DNA of 64,000 bases, from NCBI GenBank assembly GCA_963682055.1, contig OY821751.1, positions 4,526,001-4,590,000 on the forward strand, read 5' to 3'. The stretch comes from Primula veris. Its lineage: Eukaryota; Streptophyta; Magnoliopsida; Ericales; Primulaceae. A program made the translations under genes and the position numbers. Each line of letters begins with the position of its first letter. The first letter of the stretch is position 1. Of the stretch, positions 11,617-24,419 are shown piece by piece. Below the pieces are notes generated by a model. That model was not told the DNA's origin, searched no databases, and saw nothing but the letters and a program-made list of their open reading frames with translations.

Positions 11617-13410
11617 GCATAATTGGCAATGGAATTTCTTCCTCTTAAAAATATGAAATGCAAAATATACAAGAATCATTAAAGATAATCCAAATTTGAT
11701 CACTATCGATGCTTTATGCTTGTTTTTTTTTTTTTTTTATCTACTATCTTAACATATATTTGGGAATTTAATACATAAGTGCGAGAATTTGATCAAATTT
11801 ACTGCTAATTTTGTCTCATCATGGATTTGGTAGTGTCAGTTTAATAATATTGAGTCATTGACTACAGATTAGCAGAGCGAAAACAAGTTTTGATTTGTTT
11901 GATGTAATGTGTGTACTGATTGTATAAGAAGCAAAAACTTACCTTATTGCTAATAAAATCTAAACCTTAGCGTGTAAAATTGAAAAAATGTTAAATTTGC
12001 CTACAAAACCGTATAGAAATATATCATAATTATGTTTACAATTCAATGTTAACTCAAATATTTTACACATAATATTTTCTCAGATTAAGTGTCAACAGAG
12101 CGAGCTCCGGCATAGTCGCTCCTCTCGAAATCATTGATAATAGTCATATTCATATAATGTTTATTTCCGTTCCTGGATCGACCATCTATCAAAACTTTTG
12201 TATGACCATATCGACAAAACCTGAGGTAATACTTAAATAAATCAAATCATATAAACGCGAACCGATGATCAGTTTTTCGATGGAAGGCAATAAAACATTA
12301 TCAGTTTTTAAAGTTATTAAACTTTTTAAAGAACTTTAGATTTTAAAAATGGTTTTCAACGAAACCGAGAGATTTTTTATTTTAAAAAAAAATGATTCAT
12401 ATTAGAGTCATTGAAACCGAGAGATTTTATAATTTTAGAGAGTTACTAAAAGATCAACGGAGTAATTTTGCCCATTTACTCAAATCGAGACCGAAAAACT
12501 ATAATTTTAGACACCTTATCAATTACATTAATGATTGATTTTCAATGGTTATATTGTAAATTAGTTTTTATTTTTATTTTTTAAAGCTACACATCCTTTG
12601 GCAGAAGCATTTGTTTTCAAGGCAAAAGAACTATATTCTGTGTTAGATTAAAGCTTATAGAAGTATTTCGCATAAACTAAGTCTGCAATTTTTACAACTC
12701 ACTTTAAAAAAAAAAAACCTTTTTACTATTTTAAAATAAAGTTAATTCAGGTTTACCATACTAAATTATTATTCGTTAACAAACTTAATAGCAATCTACA
12801 ACTTTTAAGGATTTCCATACCAGATAAGTAGAAATCAAACAATCAATGTACTTTCGCCAAGTTAATAAACATAATTTGTCAAAACAGAATGAATTAACAC
12901 TCATTTTCATTTTCAGATTTAAAAAGTGATGAAAAGTGACGGATTCATACATCAAAACTAGTATAGTTTAAGTTCAAATGTGATATGGATATTGTTTAAT
13001 GTATGATGACTATTTAAATTCGTAAGGAAACCGTTAAAAGTTATACGCTAATAGTAAATTTGTTAACGGATGATAGTTTGACACGTAATTATCGGGACCA
13101 GAAAGTAAGAAACAAAACAAAAAACATAAAATAAATATAGATTCTAAAATTTACATCTGAAATAACAAAAACTCGTCGAAAATGATAAGCGGAAATCGGG
13201 CAAAGGTAAACACAGTTTTTAAAAGGTTTCCTATTTAACTATTAGATAGTAAAAATAAATTAGTCATTTAAAATTATTTATAATTACATAGCAGAACTCG
13301 AACTCTATTATCTTCTTGAGGTTTTCATGAAAGACTAATAGTAACTTGAACATCAAATTATACATCAATTTGTACATATTTTTTATTTTTAAAAACGGTC
13401 CAAATTGAGA

Positions 13411-13614
13411 TTTGATTAACGTAAATCTTCACGGTTTCACAATGGTAACATAAATATACGTCTTGCTTTTTTTTTCGGGATGTATAATGATATGTTTTGA
13501 ATTTTTAAATTTTACCATAATTTCCAAACCATGTCATTATACATATCGCAAAAAAAAAAAAAAACAAGACACATATTTATCTTCTCGTTATGAAACCGTT
13601 GAGATTTGAATTAA
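13411..13614. repeat. Long imperfect inverted repeat (MITE-like hairpin)
   Basis: Two arms of about 95 bp face each other: the left arm reads from TTGATTAACGTAAATCTTC through ATACGTCTTG, and the right arm from CAAGACACATATTTAT through GAGATTTGAATTAA is its reverse complement at roughly three quarters of positions. Poly-T and poly-A tracts lie inside the arms. It is probably an old MITE of unidentified family; terminal duplications were not recognised. Confidence 0.6.
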
Positions 13615-13689
13615 TAAAATATTCATTTAAACCTTAACGTATAAGTTGATATATACCTAACCTTACTTCCAATTCCCATGGAGGCGAAA

Positions 13690-13870
13690 AACTAGAAAAA
13701 CTGAACCGGACCGATAAGCGAACCGAAAAAGACCGATAAAAACCGAAAAATAACGAAATTGGACCGAAAAAAACTGGTCCGGTTCGGTCCAAAAAACAAA
13801 AAGACCAAAATCGAAAAAAAACGAACCGAAAAATATGATCGATTTCGGTTAACAAAACCGAACCGAGGAC
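13690..13870. repeat. ACCGAA-rich low-complexity tract
   Basis: Words such as ACCGAAAA, GGACCGA and TTCGGTCC recur on both strands, partly palindromic around GGTCCGGTTCGGTCC near 13776-13790. Such tracts are frequent in subterminal regions of non-autonomous hAT elements, but no matching ends were found. Confidence 0.5.
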
Positions 13871-13943
13871 CTAAAGAATAATAATAAGATATGTTCTTAT
13901 CAAATAAATAAAGAAATAAATACATATGTAATACGTGCGTGTG

Positions 13944-14046
13944 TGTATATAGAGATCGACTGAAAGTTGAAACAAATTAGTATTTTATTTTTCTCTATAT
14001 ATGGAGATTGACTGAAAATTGAAACAAATTTGTAATTATTTATTTT
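13944..14046 (+). promoter_or_regulatory. NBS1 core promoter with ~52-bp tandem duplication
   Basis: A segment with TATATA followed by GAGATCGACTGAAAGTTGAA (13952) is repeated 52 bases later (GAGATTGACTGAAAATTGAA, 14004). Each copy carries a TATA-like word (about 13946 and 13996). The second lies 60 bases before the NBS1 start codon. Confidence 0.55.
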
Positions 14047-14056
14047 TAAGGAAAAG

Positions 14057-14160
14057 ATGGTGTGGGGCCTTTTTCCAGTCGACCCTATTCCAGGTAATAA
14101 TTATTATTATTCATTTCTCTTCTAAAACCCTCGTTTATATATATACCTCAAACACTTGTG

Positions 14161-14197
<37 letters not shown>

Positions 14198-17100
14198 TTT
14201 AATAACCATTTTTTGTGCTTGTGTTTCATTGCTTGCTTTTAATACCCTTTTGTATACTTCTCCGTCCGCTCCCAATTAATTTACCAAACTACGTGACCGG
14301 TCAAGTAACTTGTATCAAAACTGTCGGAATGAAATTTTTTAAACATTAATCGTATAGTTCAAACATTAAATTATATGATTTAAGTTTGAAATTTTTCATT
14401 TCGACAATTTTGATACGTGTTATAAGACAGTCAAAATTACACGTAATTTCGTAGATGACAATTAATTGGGAACACAAAGAGAGAGTAATTTATCCTAATT
14501 TGTAGCAATAAGAGTAAAAAGTTACAGTTCTGGGGCATTGTTTTACTGTTTAAATGATAGGAAATGATAGTTAATTGTATATGTAGTTAAGGGTTTGTTT
14601 GGTTGCAGCCTTTAAGCAAATAAACACTCTTATTTCAACATGTGAAAAATATTTGGTGTTTTCTATTATCCATCTTAATACTTGTCTTTTCTGGTTGGAA
14701 AATGAAAAAGACTGTTAAACCTAATATAGTACAAATTTACCATTCGTAACGCAACAAGGCTTGGTCTTTTTTTTTTAATCTTCTTTATAGCCAGTTGGTG
14801 TGCTTTTTTCATGCCTTTCTTTTGAAACCCTTTTGTCTGTTCAAAGTAATTTGGTCTAATTTGTATCAGAAAGAGTAAAAAGTTACACTCTTGATGCATT
14901 TTTTTACTTTTTAAATGATAAGATACTGTTTAAATGATAAGAAATGATAGTTAATTGTATGTGTAGTTTAGGGTTTGTTTGGTTGCAGCTTTTAAGCATA
15001 TAAACTAGCTTATTTTAACCTCACCCACTTAAGTTTTTTTTTTTAAATGTTTGAACAGCCATTTTGTGTGCTTGTTTCATTGCTTTCTTTTGGAAACCCT
15101 TTTGTCTGTTTAAACTAATTTGGCCTAGTTTGTATCAGAAAGAGTAAAAAGTTAACACTCTTGAGCCATTTTTTTTAATGTTTAGATGACAAGAAATGAT
15201 AGTTAGTTGTATATGTTGTTAAGGGTTTGTTTGGTTGCAGCTTTTCGCATATAAACTAGCTTATTTAAACCTCACCCACTTAAGATTTTTTTTTTCAATG
15301 TTTCAATAGCCATTTTTTTGTGCTTGTTTCATTGCTTTCTTTTAAAACCCTTTTGTTTGTTTAAAGTAATTTGGCCTAATTTGTATCATAAAAAAGTAAA
15401 AAGTTACAGTCTTGATGCATTCTTTTACTCTTTTTTTTAAAGGCATTCTTTTACTGTTTGGATGATAAGAAATGATAGTTACTTGTATAAGTAGTTTAGG
15501 GTGTGTTTGGTTGCAGCTTTTAAGCATATAAACTAGCTTATTTTAACCTCACCCACTTTAGTTGTTTTTTTTTTTTTCTTCATATTTTTAATAGCCAGTT
15601 TGTGTGTTTGTTTCATTGCTTTATTTTGAAACCCTTTTTCTGTTTAAAGTAATTTGGCCTAATTTGTATCAGAAAGAGTAAAAAGTTACACTCTTGAGCC
15701 ATTCTTTTGTTTAGATGATAGGAAATGATAGTTTATTGTATATGTAGTTAAGGGTTTGTTTGGTTGCATCTTTTAAGCAAATAAACTACCTTATTTTTCA
15801 ATCTGTAAAAGATGTTTGACATATCCATCATCCTGCTTAATACTTCTAGCCTTTTCTGGTTGGAAAAAGAAAAAGACTTCGGTTTTAAGCTGTTAAACCT
15901 AATCAGTATTTGAAAAAGGGAAATATTATTAGTTAAAGTGTTTTTGCAAGAGCTACGCTAAAAGCGGGAAAACGAGCTTTCTAAGTTTTTTTAAAGCTTT
16001 AATCGAGCTTCAAATCGAGCATTGTTACTACTGCGCGTTTTTCTAAACAGTGAACCTAATACAGTACAAATTTACCATTCATAACGCAACAAACCCCGAG
16101 TGTTTTTTTACTTGTAGATTTTATGCAAAAAAAGAAGAAAAAAACGTCCCAAAAGAATATGCAAGAGGGCCTACCTTAACTTACTAGCTTTTTAGGGCAT
16201 TGATTTTAGCTAGGGTGTGGAACAAACTGTGAAACTTAGCTTATAAGAGCATATAAAATGACTAAGCTCTTGCTTAAACTATCCCTTGCTCTCGACTGCG
16301 ACCAAGTGGAAAATGATATTATTTATCTTGGATAGGAGTATCCCATTTAAGACGAATTGAAAAGGTTTGGGTTTAGGGTCTTGGCTACTGAGCATTTGGC
16401 TTGAAATATTGGTAAGCGTTTGGTCTCGCATTAATCATACCATGTCAATCATCTGCAGGTGAAGATAAGTACTATATATTCAGTAAAGGGACATACAAAG
16501 TGGGCAGAAAAGGTATAACTTGTTCGCTTGTTTCTTTGCCTACTTATGTTATTATGATAAGCCACGGTTTCGTCACGTTTAACCTTTGTTTTTACTTTTC
16601 AAATTGATGTTTGATCATGATTTATGCATTTGATGCTAAATCACCTGAACTTAAACTTGAAAGATATTTGGTTTCTTTTCTTCAAGACTTTTCCAGTGCT
16701 GATGATTTTACCTCTGGTCGTAGGTTCTCATATCGATGGAAGTTAGGTCTTTTAACTACTAGAAAACCCAACAATACACACTCTGAAAATAAATATGCAC
16801 TTGAAAATACGAGTTGGAATGTAATTTAGATTATCTTGTTTGTTTAACCCAAAAGCATATATCTGTTACCAGTAGTAAGTGAGATTTTCTTGCTTTATAG
16901 GATGTGATATAATAGTTAATAAAGATAAAGGAGTTTCTCGAGTTCATTCTGAAGTAGTGGTGGATACCATGGCAAATTTGGAGCATACTCGGAAGAGTTC
17001 TGCTTTGGGTGTTCGGCTTAGAGATTGTTCAAAATATGGAACATTTATTAACAGAAAGATGGGGTCAAAGGAAAAAGTTCACGAGTTTGCTAATAAGGAA

Positions 17101-20100
17101 GCACCAGTAAAAGATGGAGATACGGTGTCGTTTGGAACTGGTAATGCAACCTATAGGTAAGTTTAGTCAATTAAAGATTCAGTGTGTATAAGATTTATAG
17201 AGAAATCATCTTGATCTTACACATTTAAACCGATTGTATATTCGGCAGGTTTTGTTTTGTTCCGTTGAAATTTCTTGTTCTCGGGTCAGAACCCTTCAAA
17301 GAAAATCAACTTCAGGAAAAGATATCATCTATAGGTTGGTAACTTTCCTCAAACTGACCATGACTCTATATTGATAACTTGGTTTATTTATCATCTTTAT
17401 TTATTTTCAAAGGCATATATAAATTCATGAATATTAGCTGTTACGGCATTACAGTTTTTTATTACAAGTTTTTTTTGTTAGGTGCTACCATGACTTGTGA
17501 ATGGAGTCCAAATTCCACACATGTGCTTGTAAATCAGTCCATGGAATTGACAGAAAATCTAGTTGATCCTTTTCTTGCTAAAAAGCCTTTTGTCCTTGCA
17601 GAATGGGTTGAGGTTAATTCCTATTTCTTTTAATTCTATACATTGCCAATATTTACCTGTAATAGTATTCTCAATTAAGAGAGATGGTCTGCTAGCTTGA
17701 AAAAGATAGCTTTTACACTTGGGACTTGTTTGTTTTCAACTTTCATAGTCCAAGGACTAACAATCCTAGCTGGATTATCCTTGTAATAGAAAAGAACCTT
17801 GGGACTCCCAAACCTTGTTTTGAGTAGAACTATTCTAAAACCCAACCCCCCATAGTATTGTAAAAGACCCACTTTTTCTCTATAAGAATCTGAACTTCAT
17901 AGTTAGTCTCGCACCAACTAAAACAACACCCTATAGTAATTATTAATCTAATTCCAAGCTTGAAAAACTACAAACGAACAAGGCCTTGGGGACCTTACTT
18001 GTTAGTGAATTCTTGCATTTGACTTTTCTCTCCTTAATGAATACGCTGTACTATGATTACAGTTTAAAAAAAATACGCTGTATTATAATTCTTCATCTCT
18101 TTAAATTCTTGACTCATACTGCTATGTAGGTTGTTGTAGATAAACGTGTCTGCACTGAAATTCCAAGCTGGGATTGGTGAGTACTTTTTTTCATTTCATT
18201 TGTCTGTTATCTTTATTTCTCTCTCTTTTTAACATACTTATTTTTTGGTAAAATTTCCCAATTAGTTATGCTCCTACTGTCATGCTCGAAGGAGTATCAG
18301 TCAAAGTTGCGGACACTGCATATCGAGAGAGCTGTTTGAGACAATACAGTTTTCTGTTGGAAGCTATAGACAAGGTTATTATTCTAATCTGCATAAACAT
18401 CCTTATTTTTTATTATCCCTGTGGCTTTGGAATCTTGATTTGCTTTTGGAAACAGATTATAATGGAACGGCTATATAGAGATTTTATTTTGATTCTCTAG
18501 GTCACAAGTATGATTGTTTCCTGATATTGCAGTATCAATTCAAGGATAAGCTACTTCCGTTACTGGAGTTTGTTGGTGCACAAGTAGTCTTGGTTGAAGA
18601 TTTCAGTTCACACAGCCAAGTAGGTGATATTTTTATTTGTTGGCTATCTCCTTTTAAGGTATTTTTTTTTTTAAAACTTCTTTAGTTTGTCTTGGGTGGG
18701 TTGTATGAATTTTCGATCACCATCTCCAGACTCCAGTTTTCCGAGGAATTTTGTGATGCACATAATCTTATTCTGAGTTTTTCTTTTAATACCTTTCTGT
18801 CTTTTTTTTTTTTTTTTTTGTAGATGGAAACCTTATGCTTTCTTTTTCCTTCAGGGCCCAGAAGACAAAGAAGATAAAATGTTTGTTCTTGTCATCCCGT
18901 TTGGGATGACGAATAATCTTAATTCCTCGAGCAAACTTAGTTCCCTATCAAGACTAAAGGAGAAGGATGTAATTTGTGCTGCCTTTTCTGGTCATTTGGA
19001 TCCTACTTTGATAGTGTCTGCTCCAGGTAAGATTTATAGTCTTTGCTTTTTAAGCTTGTTTGTGAAGGAAGATATATACTCGTGTAGTTGGCTAATGAAA
19101 CACGTGCCCTGTTATCCAATTGAAGAAATTTTGAAAAATAGTTATACAAACCTATGAGGCATGATTATATTGAGTGAAATGCAGAATTGTTCCCATACTT
19201 TAGGTTAAGATTCTATATGATCCCAATATTTTCAATTGCTATAGTAATGGTCCTCACTCTTGGTAAATTTCTATTTGGTGTCCGTATTTCCAAATGAAAC
19301 ACTAATACAACCTCATAATTTGGATTGGTTACTTCACTAGCCCCTACACTTTTAAAAGGTATACAACAGTCCTCTGTATAACTCTATTGGTGCCAAGGAA
19401 AGAACCACTGGCATAATTTACTGAAACTGTGGGACCAAGACTGTTATAATCAAAACTATGTGGACCAATAGTGTTGCAACTGAAAATATGGAGACCAAAT
19501 CAAGATTTCGTACGTAGCATGTGGATCATTCTAGAAATATTCCTACAATGTTCTACACCTTTTAAAGCTATTTTGATTATGCTTTTGATGTATGCATCTT
19601 TATATGTTGCAGTGGTGGTGTCATCTTCATGCTCAACAGATGAGACAATTGTAGCTGATTCCGATGTAGAAGAAATAGAAACAGTAACATCTCTCGACAA
19701 ATCTACCGCTGTTGACACAACTGTATCATATAAACAAGAGGAAATGTACACTGTTACTGAGCCCGCAATACCAAAGAGTAAAATGATCAGTTGCTCAAGT
19801 GCAAAAAGAGACCAAGATGATATACCTGAATGTGGAAATGTAGATGTTATATACAGCCAAAATTTAATTGTTAGAGATGCAAGTTTTCCAGCTTCGACCA
19901 ATTTATCTCATGACAATGGAGTTCCAAATTTTAAGCGCTTCAGGAAGGCAAGTGAAGTGAACTCCCAAACTATATTTCTTATTTTAGTAAAAATATTTTT
20001 TGCTTATTGTTGAAATGTGGACGGACTTGCAGTTGAGTGCACCATCAGAAAATAGTTTCAACAGTCTTATCCCGTACGCGAAGAATCCATACAAGTACTA

Positions 20101-20596
20101 TCTCTATTATTGTTTCATTTATACATTCTGGTAAATAATTGTAACGTCTAAGGAGGACTGTATTCAGATTTAAATTCTTTTCATTTTTTGTCTTGGTTGA
20201 TGGCAGTGAGTCTGGGTATGAAAATGAAGTGGTTGAATCTGTCAAAGAAGAGAAAAAGTGTAAACATATGGAAGCTATGGCAGAGGAGATATTCAATAAT
20301 GAGAAGGTATGTCGCACAATCTTTTGTACCAACTCATATACCTAAAAAGAAGGCAGACTGGTTATACTCCTTGGGAATTATATTAATGGCAAAATGAGGG
20401 TGAAATTTGATGTAATTGAGGTAAAATAACATGAATATTTAAAAAACTGTTACCTGACCCCACTGTATCCCACAATATCTCCCCATTCTGTGACTTAATA
20501 TAAAAAGTGGGGCTGACAATTTGTTTCCTCTTGAATATGTAGGGGCGGAAACGTGGTGTTTCAGGGTCCATTAGTGCTCTTTTTGCTCGTAGTTGA
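14057..20596 (+). CDS. NBS1: NBS1/nibrin, MRN complex subunit (13 exons)
   Basis: Joined exons are 14057-14093, 16459-16512, 16901-17156, 17249-17334, 17482-17612, 18130-18176, 18266-18374, 18533-18619, 18855-19026, 19613-19947, 20033-20094, 20207-20306 and 20543-20596, giving 509 residues; phases agree at every junction. NBS1 brings MRE11-RAD50 to DNA breaks and helps activate ATM. It starts MVWGLFPVDP as plant NBS1 does. The FHA domain spans about 25-115 (GR at 28-29, SRVH at 43-46). A BRCT region starts near 145 (MTCEWSPNSTHVLVNQ). The C-terminal NFKRFRK (432-438) matches the MRE11-binding NFKKFKK motif. Intron 10 appears to use a GC donor (AAG then GCAAGT); a GT donor nine bases on (GAA then GTGAAC) would also keep frame and add three residues. 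Exon 1 is only 37 bases, followed by a 2.4-kb intron filled with repeats. Confidence 0.95.
14257..14485. mobile_element. Stowaway-like MITE in NBS1 intron 1 (229 bp)
   Basis: It is flanked by TA on both sides (14255-14256, 14486-14487). The left end CTTCTCCGTCCGCTCCCAAT is inverted at the right end (ATTGGGAACACAAAGAGAG). The core contains ACATTAAATTATATGAT and a TTTCGACAATTTTGATA block shared with the elements at 35684 and 44874. TA duplications and CTCCCTCCG-type ends identify Tc1/mariner-related Stowaway MITEs. Confidence 0.8.
14508..15800 (+). repeat. Tandem array of five ~255-380-bp units in NBS1 intron 1
   Basis: Five copies of a unit carry the words AGAAAGAGTAAAAAGTTACA, GATAAGAAATGATAGTTA, GGGTTTGTTTGGTTGCAGC and TTAAGCATATAAACTAGC. 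The GGGTTTGTTTGGTTGCAG anchor starts at 14591, 14971, 15223, 15499 and 15752, so the period varies from 252 to 380. Length variation comes from poly-T runs and small indels. The open frames seen on the - strand (14675-14899, 15342-15527) are repeat translations. Confidence 0.88.
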
Positions 20597-23500
20597 TAGT
20601 TTGTGGTGACAGTATATTACCGGAGTGCGCAAAGTATAACCAATTTTCTCCGAGTACGGATTACAAGAGTCGTCATTTTGAAAAAGTTCTTAAGAGCTTG
20701 TGTTTTTCTCATATTAGAGGAAACTTTTACGCGGATATATTCCCTCTTGAAATGTTTGGTGCAATTACAGTCTCGGCTAGATTTCTGAAATGAAATTCCC
20801 AATTGTGTAAAAAGAACCAATTCACTATAAAGGGTTTGAAGAGAAGGGAAAAAACAGCAATTACATGTTTATGGCTGCAAACCGTTTTCGCTTTCTAATT
20901 CATTGGGTTCTACTTGCATTTTAGAGAAGTAACTTTATAGACTGTTTACAATCATCCATCCAGTCACTGTGATATCTTAATCAAATTTCCTGTGCCCCGG
21001 CATATTTAGGGTCTGTTTGTTTTGTTCTAAAACGAGTGTAAACAAACATTTACGGGAAAAATAAATTTTTCGGATGATTGATTTACTGTAAAACATTTTT
21101 TTTTGGAAAACTTTTTCCACATCCAGTAAAATTGGGAAAAACGGTTACTCCCTCCGTTCCCATTTAATTGTGCACAACGAAATTTTGTGTAATTTTGACC
21201 GCCTTATAACTTGTATTAAAATTATCGAAATAATTTTTTTTTAATTTAATCATAAAATTTAACATTTGACTATATGATCAACTTTTGAAAAAAATGGAAA
21301 AAATAGGAAATTTTCTATAAAAAAAATGAAAAAAAAAATTAAATCCATAAAATCTAAAAAACCAAAGAAAATATGAAAAAGTTAGAATCTAATAAACCAA
21401 TAAAAAAGGAAAAAATCTAAAAAAAATAACAAAAAATGGAAAAAATAAAATTAAAAAAATTGCGAAAAATCTAAAAAGCCCAAGAAATTTTGAAAAAGCT
21501 AAAAAAAATCAATAATATCTTCTATACTTCTAATTTTATGAATTTATAGGTTGAAAATTTATAACTTATTACAAGTAACGTATATGAAAGAAAATGTGTT
21601 TAAATAAAGTTTCTTGTACATGTTGATATTTTTACCAATTATTTGTAAAAAAAACTTGAGTTTGTATAAAATTTTAAGTGGAAAACTTTTTATGCACCAA
21701 CCCGTCCATAAATGAAAGGCAAACAAAATTTTTCAGTGTAAAACTTTCTCATAGAAATATTTTCTCCATATAAAACTTCTACTATAAATCAAATGGAAAA
21801 TTTGCGCCACCTTTCATCGTAATCTTTATTGTTAATTATATAAATTTTGTTATGGCATTTGAAAGACGTTCTACAATGTTACCCTCTAGCTTCCATAAGC
21901 ATCATTCACACACACAGTCATGAGAAATAATATATGTACCGGCTATTTACATTGTCTAGCCAAAAAGGAACATTTTCAGTACATTTGAAAGTGTTGCTGA
22001 TTCTATCCGCAAATTACTGAAACAACGCATGGAAAAGTTTTTTGTGTTGTTCTTTAGTTTAAATATACGCAGTGAAGACAGCATTTCTCTTAACTTGTTT
22101 TCAGAGGAATAATTAGCCTTCGGAATACACTCCTAGTAAAACTCGACTCTGGTCCCTATGTCGAACACTACTCTTTAAACTCTTGATAATGTTGTTCAAC
22201 CGTTGAACATAATTTACGAAATTTTCGACAAAAAAGCCTATTAAACTTCCAAATACAGATAATGTATTTGGAATGTCATTTTTCTGGTACTAGCCTGGAA
22301 TTGAAGAATATACATACAAGATTCCAGGAAAGCCAGCTTTTATTTTATTTGCTATATTTAAAAGATTGAAGAGTCGAAGACCATGAGGCATGGAGATTCC
22401 TGATATAAGACTCATTCAATCCCTTAGTATTTAAGTAATGACCGTGTCAAAGAAAAGAATAGTCCTATACTCCTTTACCCAGTTTCAAGCTTTCAAACCC
22501 TGTCTATATAATACACATTATTGACCACAAAAGGCTAACAATTTTGCCATACAAGAGAACCAAACCTAGGGCAATTTTTTTTATCATTTTTTCTCAAGTT
22601 GGTTATCCAACTTCTACCCCTGTGTGCATATATAAACATATTGCTAACTGTACAAGACTACATAGTAGATACTACAAAATGATGAATCAAGTGCCAACCA
22701 CCGCTCAGCTCAGTCCCTCCGCCATGTTAGCGCACCACTCACCTGTCCGACAGTCAAAACCAAGCAAAGAAAGAGGGTGCAGCTGGTATAAAGGCTTATA
22801 TTATACAGCTTGCTTCTTCTTACTCATACCGGTACCATCGACTAACAAGGATTTGTTCAGGAAGTTCTGAAATATGTAGCTAAAAGAACTTTACTAAAAA
22901 AATTCATCCACGTTCATATTTGTGTTGGTAATAAGATTCTTTTGTTATTGTAATTTGGGATTATCACGAGGAAAGAAACAGCAAAAACCTGAAAGCCAGT
23001 GTAATCATGTAGCAAAGTGATATATGTTTTGTTTCAATTTACAGTTTGTCATTTCTGTACTAGCCTATTGCCGATTGTATTCATGTGCTTATGCATCATA
23101 GGAATTCGTTCTAACTCATGATTATCATTTTTCTCGTTTGTTGATGAAGATTGAGTTCTCATAAAATTATATGAGGAAGATTTTGCATAGTCGTCTTTGT
23201 AAAGGAGAAGTTATTATCAATACATTGAGAGACTGGAAATTGTACTATTGTTCTTATGCACATGAATAATAGAACCTATGTAGCTAACTCTTGATATCTT
23301 TTGCTCTTCCTTGAGTTATATATTCGAGTTTATATCCCATTGTAGCTCAGACAAAATTATGTTAGAGGAATTTGGTATAAATGAGCTTATCAGTGTTGAA
23401 ACTGCAGAAATATGGTGTTTACAATCTGCCATAGACCTTTAAGATGTAAAATTGTTATGTTATTTAAATTCCATATCTTTGTTGTTTTTCCGGGTCAGAG

Positions 23501-24419
23501 TTTTGTGCAACGTTCTAATCGCTTTTGCCTAACTTTATGGTGTTTGAAAGTTTTTACTTTCAAGTGGCTAATAATATCATGTTCTCCAAGGTCCAATCCG
23601 GTTTCAGCCTCAAACAAGAAGGCAGCTTTTTTTTTGGAAATTAAAAGAAGGCAGCTTAACAAGGCACTAAACACTTACCTTGTCAATAGCTGATTATGTG
23701 TTTGTCCATGTTTGTATGACAATTGTGCTACCGTGGCCTAAATCAACTTATATTTTAAAAGCCTACACTAAGGCGTGTGCTGGTGAGAAAATTATAATTA
23801 GGGATTTTTAGTGCCTAAGTTTGATCAGTGTGACCTTAATTAATATGTGATTACCACTTGTCTATATTGTTTGCTCAAGGCTTGTATTTCTCGTTCAATG
23901 CATCAACTCACTCCCTACATGGTATAAATTCTCTTTTTGTTAAAAAATAAAAAAGATTTATGCCTCTTGTTTTGTTCAATGCATCTTCTTATACATCCAA
24001 TGCAGCTCTTTTCTGAAACTATAAATCCATACAGCTTGAACTTAGTATGTTCTTGATCTATTACATGTTTTGTAACCGTCGTTTAAAAAGTTTTCCTGGC
24101 ATTTTCCGCAGATACTACTCTTCTTTGGAATTTATTGCCTACGTAATTTTTGTCTTTCCATATATGTGCCAGCTAAGCAAGTAACAAATTTGTTTGTTCG
24201 CCTTATTAATTGTCACTCTGAGCTGTTAATTTTTTTGTCGATGATATTCAAAATGACAACAAGTGTCCATCAATGGAAGAAATAGGTCTAGAGAGTAAAG
24301 CTATTGTCGGTGACACGAGAATAAATTTGCAATATGTTGTAAAATTTTAGCAATCTAATAATTTCTCCTTTCTCTATTTTGTGCTCAAATTTTTATTATA
24401 ATCAGATTGAAGCTTCGTG
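20597..24419. other. Spacer between NBS1 and MYB gene
   Basis: It holds the NBS1 3' UTR, a composite repeat at about 21005-21790 (see next entry), and the promoter and likely 5' leader of the MYB gene. A pyrimidine-rich stretch ending in AG (near 24405), just before the MYB ATG, could be the acceptor of a leader intron. Short open frames (22544-22870, 23412-23693) show no family motif. Confidence 0.55.
21005..21790. repeat. Composite repeat with truncated Stowaway end
   Basis: The outer part begins GGGTCTGTTTGTTTTGTTC and ends near GGCAAACAAAATTTTTCAGTG, a loose inverted pair with many AAAACTTTT words. At 21148, after a TA, a Stowaway-type end (CTCCCTCCGTTCCCATTTAA) begins, but no matching right end exists, so only a half element remains. 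A degenerate A-rich run (about 21290-21500) follows. Confidence 0.5.

Larger units (their letters stand above)
11617..13943. other. Spacer between CoA ligase and NBS1
   Basis: No gene is visible. It should hold the 3' UTR of the CoA ligase (AATAAAATC near 11950 is a possible polyadenylation signal). It then carries AT-rich DNA, an inverted-repeat element (13411-13614) and a stretch rich in the word ACCGAA (13690-13870). Open frames on the - strand at 13634-13925 are translations of that low-complexity stretch. Confidence 0.6.

Noticed and set aside
13634..13925. Two - strand open frames rich in F, R and S
   Set aside because: They come from the ACCGAA-rich low-complexity tract.
14508..15800. 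Regularly spaced repeats that might suggest a CRISPR-like array
   Set aside because: Units are 250-380 bp with no short repeat/unique spacer pattern, and the genome is a plant's; it is an intronic tandem repeat.
19471..20013. 180-codon open frame as a separate gene
   Set aside because: Only 19613-19947 is coding, as exon 10 of NBS1; the rest is intron read through by chance.
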